Source: Nymphalis io
Taxonomy: Eukaryota > Arthropoda > Insecta > Lepidoptera > Nymphalidae
Assembly (NCBI RefSeq): GCF_905147045.1
Contig: NC_065898.1
Location: 11,284,001 to 11,348,000, forward strand
Direction: 5' to 3'
Length of the DNA stretch: 64,000 bases
The notes beneath the pieces are model-generated. The model was not told the DNA's origin. It did not search any database and saw nothing but the letters and a program-made list of their open reading frames with translations. The translations under genes were made by a program, and so were the position numbers. Positions 1-12,869 of this stretch are shown here, piece by piece; positions within the stretch are counted from its first letter, which is position 1, and each line of letters opens with the position of its first letter.

Positions 1-1918
1 TAAGTAATATTGCTATTATAACAGGTTATGTTTGTATTGTTATATCGTTACGAGTAATTTACATAGAATTACAAGAAACTCAGTATTTACTCTATTCCGA
101 CGGTTTAAATGCCTATATGTATATGGTACTGATGAAATTTATTTGGTAGAACCATTTGGTACCGGTAGTAGCTTTGCCTTTTAATCTTGTAAAATGACGA
201 AAAGTGCTAGTGGCCTATTGGAATAAAGTACACTTAGATTTTTGCCAACAGCTACATACAAATCCATTTGGGGTTACCCGATTTAAAAATAGAAATGAAA
301 GAAATTAATAATGTGATTAAAAACTTTAATACCCTAAGTTTTTTAAATAAATAAATTACTTTAGTCAGCTACATTTGGCTATTTATTTTTAAACGTAATT
401 AAAAAAACAAACAGAATAAAATATTTGACTTAGTTGATATTACACTTTCAAAATAAAAAAAAATTCATGACACAATTTTGAATATAGTATGCAAAAAATA
501 GAATAATATTAGTTTTATTGTAGCGTATATTCAATCCATAATAAGATGCATATTTTGAGTGAGTCAAAAAGCAAGCGACGCACCGCTTTGTTTCATTCGG
601 GGTAAAGTTGAGTATGAATAATGTATAGAGTCACTCGGCGCCTGATTGATATTCGAATACAACGCGTCTTCCATTTCATTGTTCGTTCACTTTCTGAGAA
701 CTGTTCAGATATTATATGGAACATAATATTTGTACCAATTGCCATTCTTATTTTACAAGATATAAGGTTCATAATGCAATGTATTTCTATAACGTTTTCG
801 TCGCACTTTAAAGTATTCGGTGACTCAAATAAACGTACGCTTCAATAAAAACTAAAGGGATGTTAACTTTTTAAATAAATGTACTAATTATAATCTGTAT
901 TGAAGCTATTCTGAAATAAAAAAAAAAACTCATAACTCGACGTACAAATCGATCGTGATATCTCAGAAAGTGATTTACGACATTACATTATATTAATACA
1001 TACATAACTACAATAATTTATAATTTAAAGTTTTAAGTTGAGTGTAAAAATAATAATAATAATTTATTTACTTCCTCACAACAAGTTTACAAATTGACAT
1101 ATAACATTTAAATATCAACTAAATAATGTGGAGACTAGTGCTTGCAATAAACTGTTCTACAAGACACCAGGCCTCTACTCCCGTTTATATGAATAAAAAA
1201 AGAAAAATAAATGTATAAAGTGAGAAGTAAAAAATAATAAAAATATAAAATGGAACAAATATGATGTCCATGTCCATTGTTTATTTTATAAGTGTTGTTT
1301 TTGTTGTGTCATACAAATGTATTGTTGTAAATGCCTATAAGTGTGTATCACACTGTACTAGGCTAGTATTGCAGTAATTTTGTGAATGTTGTTTCTTATA
1401 TCAATAAATTAATAAATATAAATAATCATAGGAAACGCCTATAAAAATAGCGCATCAACGTAAGTCTGTTTTCAAGACATCGAGTGTCAAATTAGTTACA
1501 TAATATCCTCCAATGTTTGGAGGATACAGTCTAGAATATTAACACTGTTGTTATCATGAACGGAAATTCCGTTACATCGTTATCAAAAACCACGAAGAAA
1601 AAACAATAGTAAGAATTATAAAAATAAATACAATCACTTGTTTTCATCGTCAGGATGCTCGTGGACTATATATATCTTGTTTATGGCAGCATAATCTGTT
1701 CATGTAAAAAAAAACTTATTTGTGAAATATGCATCCATTAAATATGACGAATGGTTTAAATAAATATGAACAGATAGAAAACTATATAAATTATTCCCAT
1801 AAACATAAAATTTGGACTGTCAGCAAGAATGCTAGCAGCGTTTCCTTGTTTAGATCATTTCCGTTTTTTTTTCTTAATGTAATAATGAACGAAACCTTTA
1901 GGCAGGAGTCATGTTGTT

Positions 1919-2086
1919 CTTCACGGTAGCATGCGAAAGCGATCCCGTGGCGCTCCACGTTAAGACGGAAAGGGTACCGCTGGTTTTTTAGTGGGTATTC
2001 CGATGTTCGGGGCGCACTCGGCGCCTTGGACACCGGCGAGCCCCACATACCCACCCACTGTTCCCGTGTGGGAAACGCGTAATGCG
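1919..2086 (-). repeat. Repeat E, copy 1
   Basis: A GC-rich block in AT-rich DNA, almost identical in reverse complement to 56963-57133. On the minus strand it is open in a frame containing SAPRTSEYPLKNQRYPFRLN and then RHGIAFACYRE; the second copy preserves the same frame and nearly the same residues. The family is not one I can name. It may be a fragment of a retroelement ORF. Confidence 0.7.
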
Positions 2087-2775
2087 TTATTCCAGCATTA
2101 AAAAAAGGAGACATGTTGTTACCTACGAAGTAGTTTGACATATAAGAAAAAAAAAGAAAATGTAAATTGTTATTAGGTTATTTTGCTGTGTAAATCAGTC
2201 CTTCAAATCATAATGATCGTCAATGATGCTTCCCGAAGTTCTCATTATTATCAATTAACGATACCTATTAATAAGCTCACCTTGAGGCTGAGCACGTACG
2301 TCCCTTACGAGATTTTCTGACCAACAGATACATAAAAAAGAAGAAATTAATTTTTGACATAACTGTGCGAAGATGTTGCTATATATAAAAAAAATGTGTG
2401 TGATTTTCGTATGCCATGTTCTTGGCAGGCGCGAGGTTTCGCGCATGGTGAAGTTTTTAAATAAGTTAAAAGAGGCCTGATAAATAACTAAATAATAAAT
2501 AGTATAAAAAATCAATCTATACATTTCAAATTGTTAAGTATATACTAAGGTCATATAAGACAAGGTCATCACGGAAGTCGATCACTTCTCGTTACCATTA
2601 CAACCTTTAGATACGTCTTAACTTGGTCTTAACATGCGGAAGAAATAATTAACATCTTTACATACATATAATTAGCAATTACTACGTATTTAATTACTTT
2701 GTCAATGTGTGATTACATTTATTGCCATTATTCTTAATATTTTAAAAATATATTTTAATGCTTTGAATGGTTGTG

Positions 2776-2862
2776 TCAGACGGTGCATGTCTAACTTGCT
2801 GAGGTCTCTTTTCTCGAGGTTTTGGCTTATTCCACCACGCAGCTCCAATTATACAGGATTGA
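2776..2862 (-). mobile_element. SINE-A fragment, decayed
   Basis: It retains the family landmarks 'ggcttattccaccacgc' and 'gctccaatt', but the tRNA-like head is missing and the tail is scrambled. A second tail-like patch with 'tgatcaaaggcctgct' follows at 2925-2945. The element is heavily mutated, so the edges are approximate. Confidence 0.5.
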
Positions 2863-3480
2863 GTGATCTTGAATGATATATGACTTATTATATTACACTT
2901 TATTATGTGTCTATATCCATCTGCTGATCAAAGGCCTGCTTTCAAATATTTCCTCTTGAGGAGAATATTTGAAAATTATTCGCAAATACGGACACGCTGC
3001 GCCAATACGGATTGGGGTATAAACGTGTAGTAGATTTTCATCCGACACATGTATTGACATTGTGTATTGACTATTGAAAAATAAGATTTAATCAGATCTT
3101 ATCAATTGAGATAAAATTTCACTGTCATAGATCGACACTTCGTTTATTGATATCAGTTGACATGAATTCTATTTAAAAACATTATTAAAAATATAAAATT
3201 CGAAAACTGATATGTATTTTGTTGTTAATTACATTATATCAAGTTTCGTGGTCACGATGTAATCGGTCATTTATTTCACCGGGCCAACTTGCAATTATCT
3301 TTTGGTATTGTACACAGATCAATGTACGTCTAATGTCAACTACTTTTATTACTAGAAAATAAAATATTTTTGTTTTCCAATAATATTTTTTTATTAATTT
3401 AATTGACTTCAAATATGTTAAATCTAGAGTTGTGAGAAATCTTTGATTAATATTTACTTATCTTTTACAGAATTAACAAA

Positions 3481-6400
3481 ATGCTGCAACAGATCCTGAG
3501 AGACATGTGGGTGGATCCGGAGATCCTCGCTGAGCTCGACGAGACACAAAAACAAACGCTCTTTTGCAAGATGCGCGAGGAACAGGTACGACAACTTCCT
3601 TTTTTCTCTTCCAGCGAACTTTGAAAGAGCAACTGCCTATAATAATCTTTAGTTGGCCTATAATAATCTACCTATAATAATGATCGAAGGAAATCAACAG
3701 AGTGTCGACCGCTGCAGTATTTGTTTTCATTCACAAGAGTTTGTTAATATCCAAGTTTACTTTTCATTCCCTCCCTCATTTTCATTGTAATATGAGATCT
3801 TATTAACTGCAATCGTATAGTTGGGTAACCCCGCAAGTGTTTCATTAACAGTCTTCCTCGGACAGAAGAAATTGTTCAACGCGCCAACAGGGTATTTCAG
3901 TTTGTGGATACACATATGACTTGGATACAAAATTTCCGATTCTTAATAAATATAATCTGATCAATAAAAGTATATAATCACAATATAAATTGAACCCGCG
4001 ACAGATAAAACAGACTATAGTAACATACCACTTCACCAATAATCCGTCTTAATTGACCTTCAGTATCACCTAACATTGACGTTTGGCAATCAAAGATCCT
4101 TTACGATTTAACGGTTTTTAGTTTCGCTTTATTCTTTGTTTCAAGAATGGCAAATCCATTTACTAGGATATGACCCCAAGGTTGATTAGACAATCGCTTA
4201 GGAAAGTAAAGACTAAAGTTTTAAGTCTCAATTGTTCAATATTACGTATATTTAATTTTTGAAAGTGAATCATGCTTTTTATCTTTTATTACTCCTTGAA
4301 AATATTTTGATTTATAAAACTAGAAATTACCGTTTCACACATCATTCAATCTATCTCTGATAAGATTAAAGTATACTAATTTGCACTAACAACAATTATA
4401 AAGATATCTACCGAAATAAATATGAGTAATTTATTACAAGCAACGTATATGTTAATTCCAAAGTACGTTGGTCCTACTGATCTTTCTCGGGGCATAGCGG
4501 ATTGCCGTTCAATCGGACTAAAATAATGCAAGAATAAGGGAATAGAAATAGTAAAGTGCTTGCGCACACACTTGTGCACTTTGATATCTCATGCGCCATA
4601 TAGTCAAATTGGAAATTTGGTTGGAAATTATATCAAAAAAACTTAGATAAGTCGTATTATAGGTTTTATATAAACATTACTGTTGTTGTGCACATAACAA
4701 CTTAAGTATATTATAGTATATCGCTATCAATGATATGTACATGCTGTCGTTTTGCCCCACCCATAAATTCCTGTTCCATGTAGACAGAGGAGTGACTGTT
4801 TGAGCAAATATTATTCAAGTCGGCTATCGTAAGTTCTAATTGGCTATTATTATTCTATTTCTGTTGATTACTATAACGATTTATACAACAGATAACTTGA
4901 CTATTTGTGTGAATATGGCCGCGTCATTAGCTCCGCTATGCTGTTATGCCTGAATTAGAAATGTTGTTATGTCAAAAATATGAGGCCCTATTGTGTTATT
5001 TTGGCATTTAAAACATCTAATTTTGTAACAAACGAATGTGGTAAAATTTACCTCTTTATATTTACTATTCGACGATGTTTTTCCTTCACTGTTAACGAGA
5101 CAAACTATTAACCCAAATCGCAAATTATCACAAATATTAGACAGCAGAAAAAAATAAAAATATCTTTCAAATCGTTTCGTTATGAAGCACGGTTTAACAT
5201 AAGGAACTTTTTGTATAGATTAATTACGCGTAGCTGGACCAAAGAGTTGTAAAAAGAATGAATACCGTGCGGTGGCTACGGCATAATAGAGATAATGCTG
5301 TTCTTGTTGTTGAATAAAATTAAGTATAACACTACTTTGACAGAAGACTAGTTTTATATATTATTTTCACATTTGAACGTCACGACTTTCATAGTAATTT
5401 TCCCCTCGAGAGAAAGTTTCACATAGATGACCACGATGAACTCGAAAATAATATATAAAATAATATCACGAAAATTTAAATTGTACAGAAGTCTAGTGCG
5501 CGTCGCAGAGCCCTTTTGGATTTGCTCAAACTTCTGTTTTCCTATTCACATTGTTACGTTTTTGCAAAATACTTTGTTCAAGTTAACGTGAAGTGATCGA
5601 ATCATGTGAAAAAACAATCTTTAAGGTTTTGAATTTAAACCCAGGAACATAGTATCCAAAAAATTTAATATTAAGATAGGTTGATACATTCATATATAAA
5701 TTCGTATCTTATTTATCGTATCTAATATAACTAACAGATATCAAGTGGTTAAAATTGGGGATTATCAAAGTAAGTCATTACCTGTAATGTGTGGCGTTCC
5801 ACAAGGATCTATATTAGGCCCATTGCTTTTTCTTATTTATATTAATAACATCCAAGACCTTGAACTTACATGGACATATAGCTCTGTATGCAGATGATAC
5901 CTGTCTTTTCTATTTTGGATCATCTGTATAAATCAATGATCCTTTGTCTTAAGTTTTAATATGAGTTTGATATTCAAATAGGCAACTAATTTACAATTTT
6001 ATATCTTTTACAAAATTGAAACACTAAAATAAAATTAATTTTACAGGTGCGTCGATGGCAGGTTTGGGACCAGAAAGTAAGCAAAGAGGAGAATGAACGA
6101 AAAATCCAAACAAATGGAAAGAAGCAGGTGCAGTTTTTGAACGGAGAAGATGGAGAGCCATGGGTAGGCAAAATAGAATATAAAAAAATATAATATGATG
6201 ATCATAATGTCGTCTTAACTGATTATATTTGGACAAATTTTAATGGACAAGTGTGTGCGCAAACACAAGTGCACTTTCTATTCCAACACTCTCATAATCC
6301 GATGTCACCGCAAAGTATAACTGTCAACTTCCAGACTCCTAGCAACTATTAAGAATTTCTCTACAGAAAAATCCAATAACATTTCAACGGGTTATGAACC

Positions 6401-9400
6401 TAGGAGCAAAGAGGCGACCTATTATGTAATATAATTATTGAAAAACGGTATTGAACAAGTGCCTAGTTGAAATTTCTAATGTTTATCTGTTAAACGCAAC
6501 TACAACGCAATTAAAGTACTGGGAAACGTAATAGTACAAACTGATAACATGATATCATAAAAATAGTCTGCGTGTAAGATTGTCTTAAAAATAGTCGGTG
6601 ACAATTGTTACCAAATTAGAACAAGGTGAATATAGGATTAATGTTCATCTGAATAAATAAAATTGTTTGTATCTTAAGCCAGTTTCTTACAAGAATTTCT
6701 TGAATGTATATAATGTATAAAAATAATAGCAATTATCTTAGGGTTCGAGAAGTAAGTATCGTGTTCATTACCCGTAACAGCACAAATTTTAATATTTAAT
6801 ACAGGTTCCATGAAGTATTTCTATGAGATCCAAAATGTTTTTATGTCTAGAAATAGTGTTAGTGTGGTCAAAATAAAAAAATAATCTGGTCAACATAGCT
6901 GTTATATACCGCATACACGACATCACCAGAAGATTAGTCATATGTTCATCGACCAGGACATCTTTTCTAATCTATTGCCACTCTTTGCGTCGATTAGGTG
7001 TTACCTGATAATCAGGATATTTATATTTCTTTACCGCTTATTATTTCACACTTATATGATTAAGATTCTACAAATTTTTTATTAAAATATGATATGAAAT
7101 AAGTAATTTTTAAGTAAGCTTATAAATTTTTCTCATCTTTTTCAGGTTTGGGTAATGGGAGAACACCCTGACGATCAGTCTATTGAGAGCATTCTAGCCG
7201 AAGAGGCTCGACAGCGTGCACTGGCACAAGCGCGCGAAGAGGCCCACCAGCTCCGCAAGTCTGTTGAGAAGGAGCTCACACATCTTATTGACTACAAACC
7301 CTTGGACAGTTTAGAGCAGGTCAGTATTGCATTAGCACAGAAAGATTCATTAGCTACATTAAGTGACGAGAATGAAAAAAGAAATCCAGATTTTTACCAA
7401 ATACAAACAAAGCAGGCCCTTTCAAATAATCACTAATATTACTATCCAATTAAACGTTATGAGTGTTAAGATTGAGTAAAATAATTGACCAATGGCTATT
7501 CAATGTTGAGCTAGTGAAGCTTCCATGCTATTGAAAAATGACCTTTGTTATTAAGGGATATTCATCATTTAAATTAATGAACTATATTCTTCTTTGTTAA
7601 ATAATCCTCTGTTGCAATTAATTATCATATTATTAGAAGATGATAATGAGATGCAAGAAATGTTTTCATTGAGATTTTTAAAATAGGATACGCAATTCAT
7701 AATTTATCGAAAGAGCATTATAAGCGTCATAGTATTTAAGTATTTCTATAATTAAAATAACATTTAGAAGCAAAACTCGTTAATTATTGGTTTTGTTATC
7801 ATTGAAAACAAGCATGGTACTTTAAATTTATCCAATATTGGTTCTATTTTAATTTACATTTAAAATGCAATAAAAGTTTTACTTTCTGAGTTAGTGTTAT
7901 TTGGTTGTAATTCCTTTTATTAACGTGATTCCATTGGCTCAATTATATTTTGCGATTATAAAATATTTTACGGAATGATCTTTATACTGTGTTGTCAAGA
8001 AAACATTGTTTTAAATAGAGAAAATATTCTTTATAAGTAGATTATATCCAGTTGACATATAATACATCTAAGTGTTGTAATTTTGTTTTCAGAAATTCGA
8101 CCTGTCCCCAAAAAACGTTGATTCTCTCGAAGATAGCTTTGACTTGTATTGTACAGTTGATGAGCTTCGGCAAAGAATCGAGGAACTAGAGCCCGAAGTC
8201 AAGGACAAAAGTGATATAGAAGCAGAGAAGGATTATTGCGATGATCACCTTAAGTTGAACCTCAAGAAGAGTACGTTGCAGTTCAATTTTATTGAGGGAA
8301 AACGGGATGCTATACAGGTATGATTCATTTAGAGTCTCTCAATGTTGTAGTCAAACATTTTAATGTTTTCTATATTGTTGCACTTACCAACTGGGCCGAC
8401 TATTTAAATTCGTAGCAGTGCCTTGATATATGACCGTATAAATATAATGATCAACTGTTTGTGAAACATATCCCAAGAAATTCCAAAGTGTATCAATTTC
8501 AAGTTCGAATCCCTTTTATAAAATTTCAGTATGACGTTGGTAATTTTTGAGTCCAACATCACCGAACTAATCCTTAGCACTCGTGATAGGACGCCAGCGT
8601 CCCCCGCACGGGCGACGGCGTGAGCCTGCGCGTGGCGGCGTGGGAGCGGCGCGTGGCGGCCGCGCGCGCCGGCGACATCCTGCGCGGCCTGCGGGCGCGC
8701 CGCGCGCGCGCGCTGCGGGACGCGCAGCTGCAGGCGCACGACGAGGACGCCGTGTGGAGGGAGCAGGGTCGGTCTCGCTCTTGTGGTCTTGTTATATATA
8801 CGCTATGTCCATTTGATTCAATGATTAATATATATGTAAGCTTTGTGGTGACATTGACATTCGAGTGTTCGCAGTTGAGTCGTAAGATCCCTCTTACGAC
8901 AACTGCCCCAGTGAGGTAAACGTCAAAACGTATCGTATTTTTTGAATGACAGAATAAGTTGTAGTCGATTTCAATTGTAGTGTAATAATTTCGTTAAAAA
9001 TCAGTTATATACGTGAACTTTTAAATTATTAGTTTAATTTAAAAGCGTAAAGAAAAATTCAGGTTTTTTAAAATAAGAAAAGTGAAGCATGAACATTTAA
9101 TTGTCGATTCTCTGTTTTGAGGTTAATATTTCATCAGTTTATTTTATTTTACTTTTATAATGTAAAACTCATTTGTTTTTAACAAATAAAACTCTGTTTT
9201 TACATGAATCACAACAACCAGTTATCATTAATTGTTTATATCGAGAATGATTTCGGTTGTTAAAACCTGGAATGTAATGTTTCAGAGCGTAAAGCGAAGG
9301 AGGCGGAGGCGACGATGCGTCAGATCGCCCGCGCGGCGCGGGAGGCGCACCGCCGCGCCGCGCCCGCCGCCGCGCCGCCCGCCGCGCCGCCCGCCGCGCC

Positions 9401-10926
9401 GCCCGCCGGCCCCGCCGCGCCCGCAGGTTGACACTTCATAATATATCTTGGCTAAAATCCATAAGCGAATTCAAAATATGGAAGATCCCTTTATGTTTGT
9501 ATGTTAAATAATTGTTTCTAACAATTACGAATTTAATTCCAGCGGACAAACCCCCGAACAGGGAGGCTGTACTGGAATGGTTCAGGACTCAAGAATTGAA
9601 ACGAGGAGTGGGCTTGGATGAGAACAACAAACCGGTTGACTGGTTTCACGGTAAGTTAATATTCAATCACAGTTCTTTGCAAATAAATACCCTTTATATA
9701 TATTATACTAGTTTTCTGCGTTAAACTATCGAACTGAATCGTTATTGGAAACGGTCTTTTGTTCAAATTTGCTCCATGTAAATATCGCTAACAACAAGTA
9801 TCGCTTCCATCATGGTCCTAGATCTCAGTATCTTTGTTTCATTGTCTTTATGTAGTTACAATGTCTCTTTTGTATTTAGAGGTTGTTACGTATGTTGTCA
9901 TGTGACAATCCATTATACTGCCCTTTAGAATTTGGAAAGTTAAATCTCCACAACCACATGTTTTTCTAAGTTCATAGGCTTCCGATAATTATAATTCTCC
10001 GCTCTTCCTTTTTAAAGCCACGAACCGAACATATCCAGTTGGGCTCGATACAATCGCCCGCGAATTCCACTGTCAACCATTAAAATAACGATCTCGTGAT
10101 ATTAACTTGAGTAACGTTGTACATTTTGTTCGCTTGCCCGCCAGGTCTGATCAGTCGGTCGGAGTCGGAGCGGCTGCTGAGCGGGCGCGCCGAGGGCAGC
10201 TTCCTGGTGCGCGTGTCGGAGCGCGTGTGGGGCTACGCGCTGTCGTACCGCGGCGCGCGCTGCAAGCACTACCTCGTCGACGCCAGCCGCGGCGCCTACC
10301 GCCTGCTGGGCGACGCGCAGCGCGCGCACCGCTCGCTCGGTAACCCGCACAGACCTGACACTCACACTCATCAGTGACTCTAGCGCCAAACGAATCATCT
10401 ATACGTAAACTAGTCGCCATCTCCGGCAGTAATACCACTCACTAATCTACTCACAGATTACGATCTCTCTACTATAAATGTGATTAAAACTTTAAAAAGA
10501 CCGTAATTGTTTCCGAAATTAAATAATAATATCCTGTGACATTTTTCACACACGGCCATCTGATACCAAATTAAGCTTGTACAGAGCTCGTGTTATGGAA
10601 ACCAGACAACTGATATACTACATATACTACTTTTCTTTTGTAAATACATACTTATATAGATAATTACAGCCAGACTCAGGACAAACAGACATGTTCATGC
10701 ACACAAATGTCTGTCCTGGGTGGGAATCGAACCCACAACCTTCGGCGTGAAAGGCAATTGTTCTCCCAACCACGCCAACCGGCTCGTCAAATAAATAAAA
10801 TGAAAGTGTAATCGATCGGTTGTTCCAGCCGATCTTATCAACTACCACAAGACGACGGCGATCACCGAGAGCGGCGGCGAGCTGCTGACGGCGCCGTGCC
10901 CGCCCGCGCGCCCGCCCGTCGTGTAG
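3481..10926 (+). CDS. SH2 domain-containing protein 4 (SH2D4A/B-like)
   Basis: Predicted cytoplasmic phosphotyrosine-binding adaptor without a catalytic domain. Coding exons: 3481-3585, 6047-6163, 7146-7319, 8093-8317, 8590-8767, 9286-9426, 9543-9650, 10145-10339, 10829-10926; all phases agree and give 446 residues, close to the roughly 450 of vertebrate SH2D4A. The N-terminus MLQQILRDMWVDPEILAEL and the following KMREEQVRRWQ match the family signature. Residues about 35-275 are charged and probably helical. An Ala/Pro-rich linker lies near 290-313. The SH2 domain runs from about 347 (WFHGLISRSE) to near the end, with the FLVR arginine at 372. ATG 3481 sits 10 nt after an acceptor (AG 3469-3470), so the promoter and 5' UTR exon lie upstream. 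Exons 5, 6, 8 and 9 are extremely GC-rich. The exon-5 acceptor (AG 8588-8589) was chosen because it alone keeps phase. Confidence 0.93.
4461..4603 (+). mobile_element. SINE-C fragment in SH2D4 intron 1
   Basis: Contains the family-C landmarks 'cgttggtcctac', 'ggattgccgt' and the segment ending in 'cacacacttgtgcact' followed by 'atatctc'. The tRNA-like head is absent, so the copy is 5'-truncated. Confidence 0.65.
5352..5460. repeat. Small inverted-repeat element in SH2D4 intron 1
   Basis: A 17-bp perfect inverted repeat (ttttatatattattttc at 5352-5368 against its complement at 5444-5460) bounds 109 bp. The arms are AT-only except the terminal C/G, so a chance origin is possible. A solo MITE is the alternative. 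Confidence 0.4.
5755..5940 (+). pseudogene. Non-LTR reverse transcriptase fragment
   Basis: Encodes CGVPQGSILGPLLFLIYINN, the classic block before the RT catalytic motif, then ALYADDTCLFYF, which contains the YADD catalytic box. The two blocks are in different frames (a frameshift lies between about 5865 and 5880), and a stop follows shortly after. It is a dead LINE remnant inside SH2D4 intron 1. The clade (Jockey or CR1 type) cannot be settled from so short a piece. Confidence 0.85.
6246..6419 (-). mobile_element. SINE-C fragment in SH2D4 intron 2
   Basis: Begins with 'acaagtgtgtgcgcaaacac', continues through 'ctcataatccgatg' and 'cttccagactcc', and ends at a decayed B-box region and 'gaggcgacc'. 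It is a minus-strand copy with an internal deletion, starting 82 bp after exon 2. Confidence 0.7.
10531..10790 (-). mobile_element. SINE-D, tRNA-derived, copy 1
   Basis: On the minus strand the head reads like a tRNA: 'gttggcgtggttgg' at the A-box position and a perfect B-box 'ggttcgattcc' (within 10721-10735). A body of about 200 bp follows. It shares its whole length with 38502-38715, including the tail 'cacacggccatctgat' (given as on the plus strand). It sits in the last intron of SH2D4, in antisense, ending about 40 bp before the last exon. Confidence 0.85.
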
Positions 10927-11047
10927 CGCGCGCCGCTCCCGCGACGGAGCCGTGCGATATCAGTCAATGTACCGTTAATTAGCTATTAGGATATACTCTT
11001 TACTGTTTATATGAATAATTGAGATTTTGACTAAGTAGGAACGACTA

Positions 11048-11053
11048 AATAAA
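11048..11053 (+). terminator. Poly(A) signal of SH2D4
   Basis: AATAAA lies 122 bp after the stop codon and is followed by T-rich sequence. It is the first canonical hexamer downstream of the gene. Confidence 0.65.
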
Positions 11054-12788
11054 GTTACATTTTTTTAGTTTAGTTTAAAGATTCCTAGTAGCAACCTTTT
11101 TGTTAATCGATTGTTTATAGGTGCTAATACACTTTACAATTAAGATGTAATTTATGCTTTTGAATATATAACGAGTTTTTAAGAAGGATTAGATCTCGAC
11201 ATTTAAAAAAAATATGTTTATTTATTGTCATAAACAATTTTAAGCATTGGTTATCTGTGCTCCAGTATTATTGAGACAATGTTCCCGAAAGCGGGAAAAA
11301 ATGTTAGCCAAAGTTGTTTTTTTTTTTTTCGAAAATTGGTGTTTAAGTGTTTATTTTATGCCATTTACGCGTATGTTTATAACTATTATATTCGATCTTG
11401 TTTATTGTTTAGTCATTAACTGCCAACTAGATATATATGAATTTACACATAATATTTTTGTTTTATTTAAAAATATCAACCTTACTCTACAGTCATAATA
11501 ACACGACAAAAATTCTAATGTGCATACTGTACATATTCTTTGTTATAAATACTTACACCTGTGCCTGTTTAATTAAAAAAAAACTACGAATTTTGTTATA
11601 ACTAAATGATCAGGTATAAAACTAAAAGGCAAACGTATATTTATTTAACAGAAGGGTATAAAAAGAATATTACCTCCTAACTGATATTGTAAAAGCGAAA
11701 ATGCGTTTATTTATTTATGATGCTTTCACGTTTTAACAACTCAACTGATCATAATGGAATTTTGGAGGCACTTACATAATAGACATAGGGTTAACAATAC
11801 CACCCCCCTCTTTACATGCGGCGAATAAATAATAAAAAGCAAAAGATATATCTTACGGTTTTCCATTATTGGTTCAGTTTCATTTCTAGACCTGATTCAA
11901 TATGGTCGAATACCACGTATGAAACTCATAACATGAGCGTGTATGTGTAACTTCTAACACCAACACACACACGTATAGATGTTTCAAATTTCATCTTTAT
12001 ATATTAGTTTCGACTGTCAGTCAAGATAAAAGATTTTACAAGTATACATTGAAGGATTAATAAATAACCTATCAGCTAAGATGCTGACAGTTTATTTATA
12101 TCTCTATAAATAAAAGACAACAATATAGGTAAAAAGGATTTTAATATCGCGTGTATTAAATTTTTCATAATATACTGTACATATTTACAAAAAACTCAAT
12201 TAACAAATATCTACTTGCATAAGTTCATCTAAATTCGTCACATTGTCATAATTATTGTTACATCATTAAATTTAAAAATATCAAATCAAATTCAAAATAT
12301 TGATGACAAGCAAAAAAACTTCTGATTAAAATAAAAATGTTCGGCAATGGAAGTGCCAAGTGCATAGAAGTGCCAACTTCTCATAAGAGAACACTAATAA
12401 TATTTAATTTATCTACGTTATAGATAAAGACACAAACTGCTTTTATGTTTAAAATGCGGACACATTATCTATTCAATAATAAAGAATAATAGTGTTTTAG
12501 TACAGTGATGATAAGCAACTAAAATAAACACTAGATACTTTCTAATAAACGGCACATATTTTCCAAATAAAATGAATTAACACACACCATTCATAGCTAT
12601 TAATAAATGATTCTATAGCAATTCATGTAGACTTAAATATGAATAATATTTTACCTTCGCCAGTAACACTGTAAAGTTTCACAAACCAAAATAAAGAAAG
12701 AACACGTGTTTTTTTTTTTAAATAGTAGCAAATTATTAAAACAAGATACATTCAAAAACGTGTCCGTTCTATTTTCAAATTATTATTT
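11054..12788. other. Intergenic, convergent gene tails
   Basis: AT-rich sequence between the plus-strand SH2D4 and minus-strand CDKL2 3' ends. No SINE, ORF of note or RNA gene was recognised. It probably includes the cleavage sites of both transcripts. Confidence 0.6.
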
Positions 12789-12794
12789 TTTATT
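12789..12794 (-). terminator. Poly(A) signal of the CDKL2-like gene
   Basis: TTTATT on the plus strand is AATAAA on the coding strand, 76 nt downstream of the TGA stop. Confidence 0.65.
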
Positions 12795-12869
12795 TCGAAC
12801 AAACTTTAAATGTTTCACAGAACTGTAATTTTAATAGTGGCTGGCTCTCCACAAGCCATGTCCATATAG

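Larger units (their letters stand above)
1..3470. other. 5' flank of the SH2D4 gene, no coding exon seen
   Basis: AT-rich DNA with many short homopolymers and stops in all frames. It holds one copy of repeat E (1919-2086), a decayed SINE-A piece (2776-2862), a 10-bp stem hairpin at 1504-1526 and a foldback at 2941-2972. The first coding exon of SH2D4 begins after a splice acceptor ending at 3470, so at least one non-coding 5' exon and the promoter should lie here or beyond the left edge; I could not place them. Confidence 0.6.

Noticed and set aside
8404..8919. Several overlapping open frames on both strands over 8404-8919, rich in Arg and Ala
   Set aside because: They are the alternative frames of GC-rich SH2D4 exon 5; only the frame with LRVAAWERRV keeps splice phase and family resemblance.
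10102..10438. Arg/Ala-rich open frames on both strands around the SH2 exon
   Set aside because: Stop codons are rare in GC-rich DNA; the true frame is FLVRVSERVWGYALSYRG and the others are shadows.
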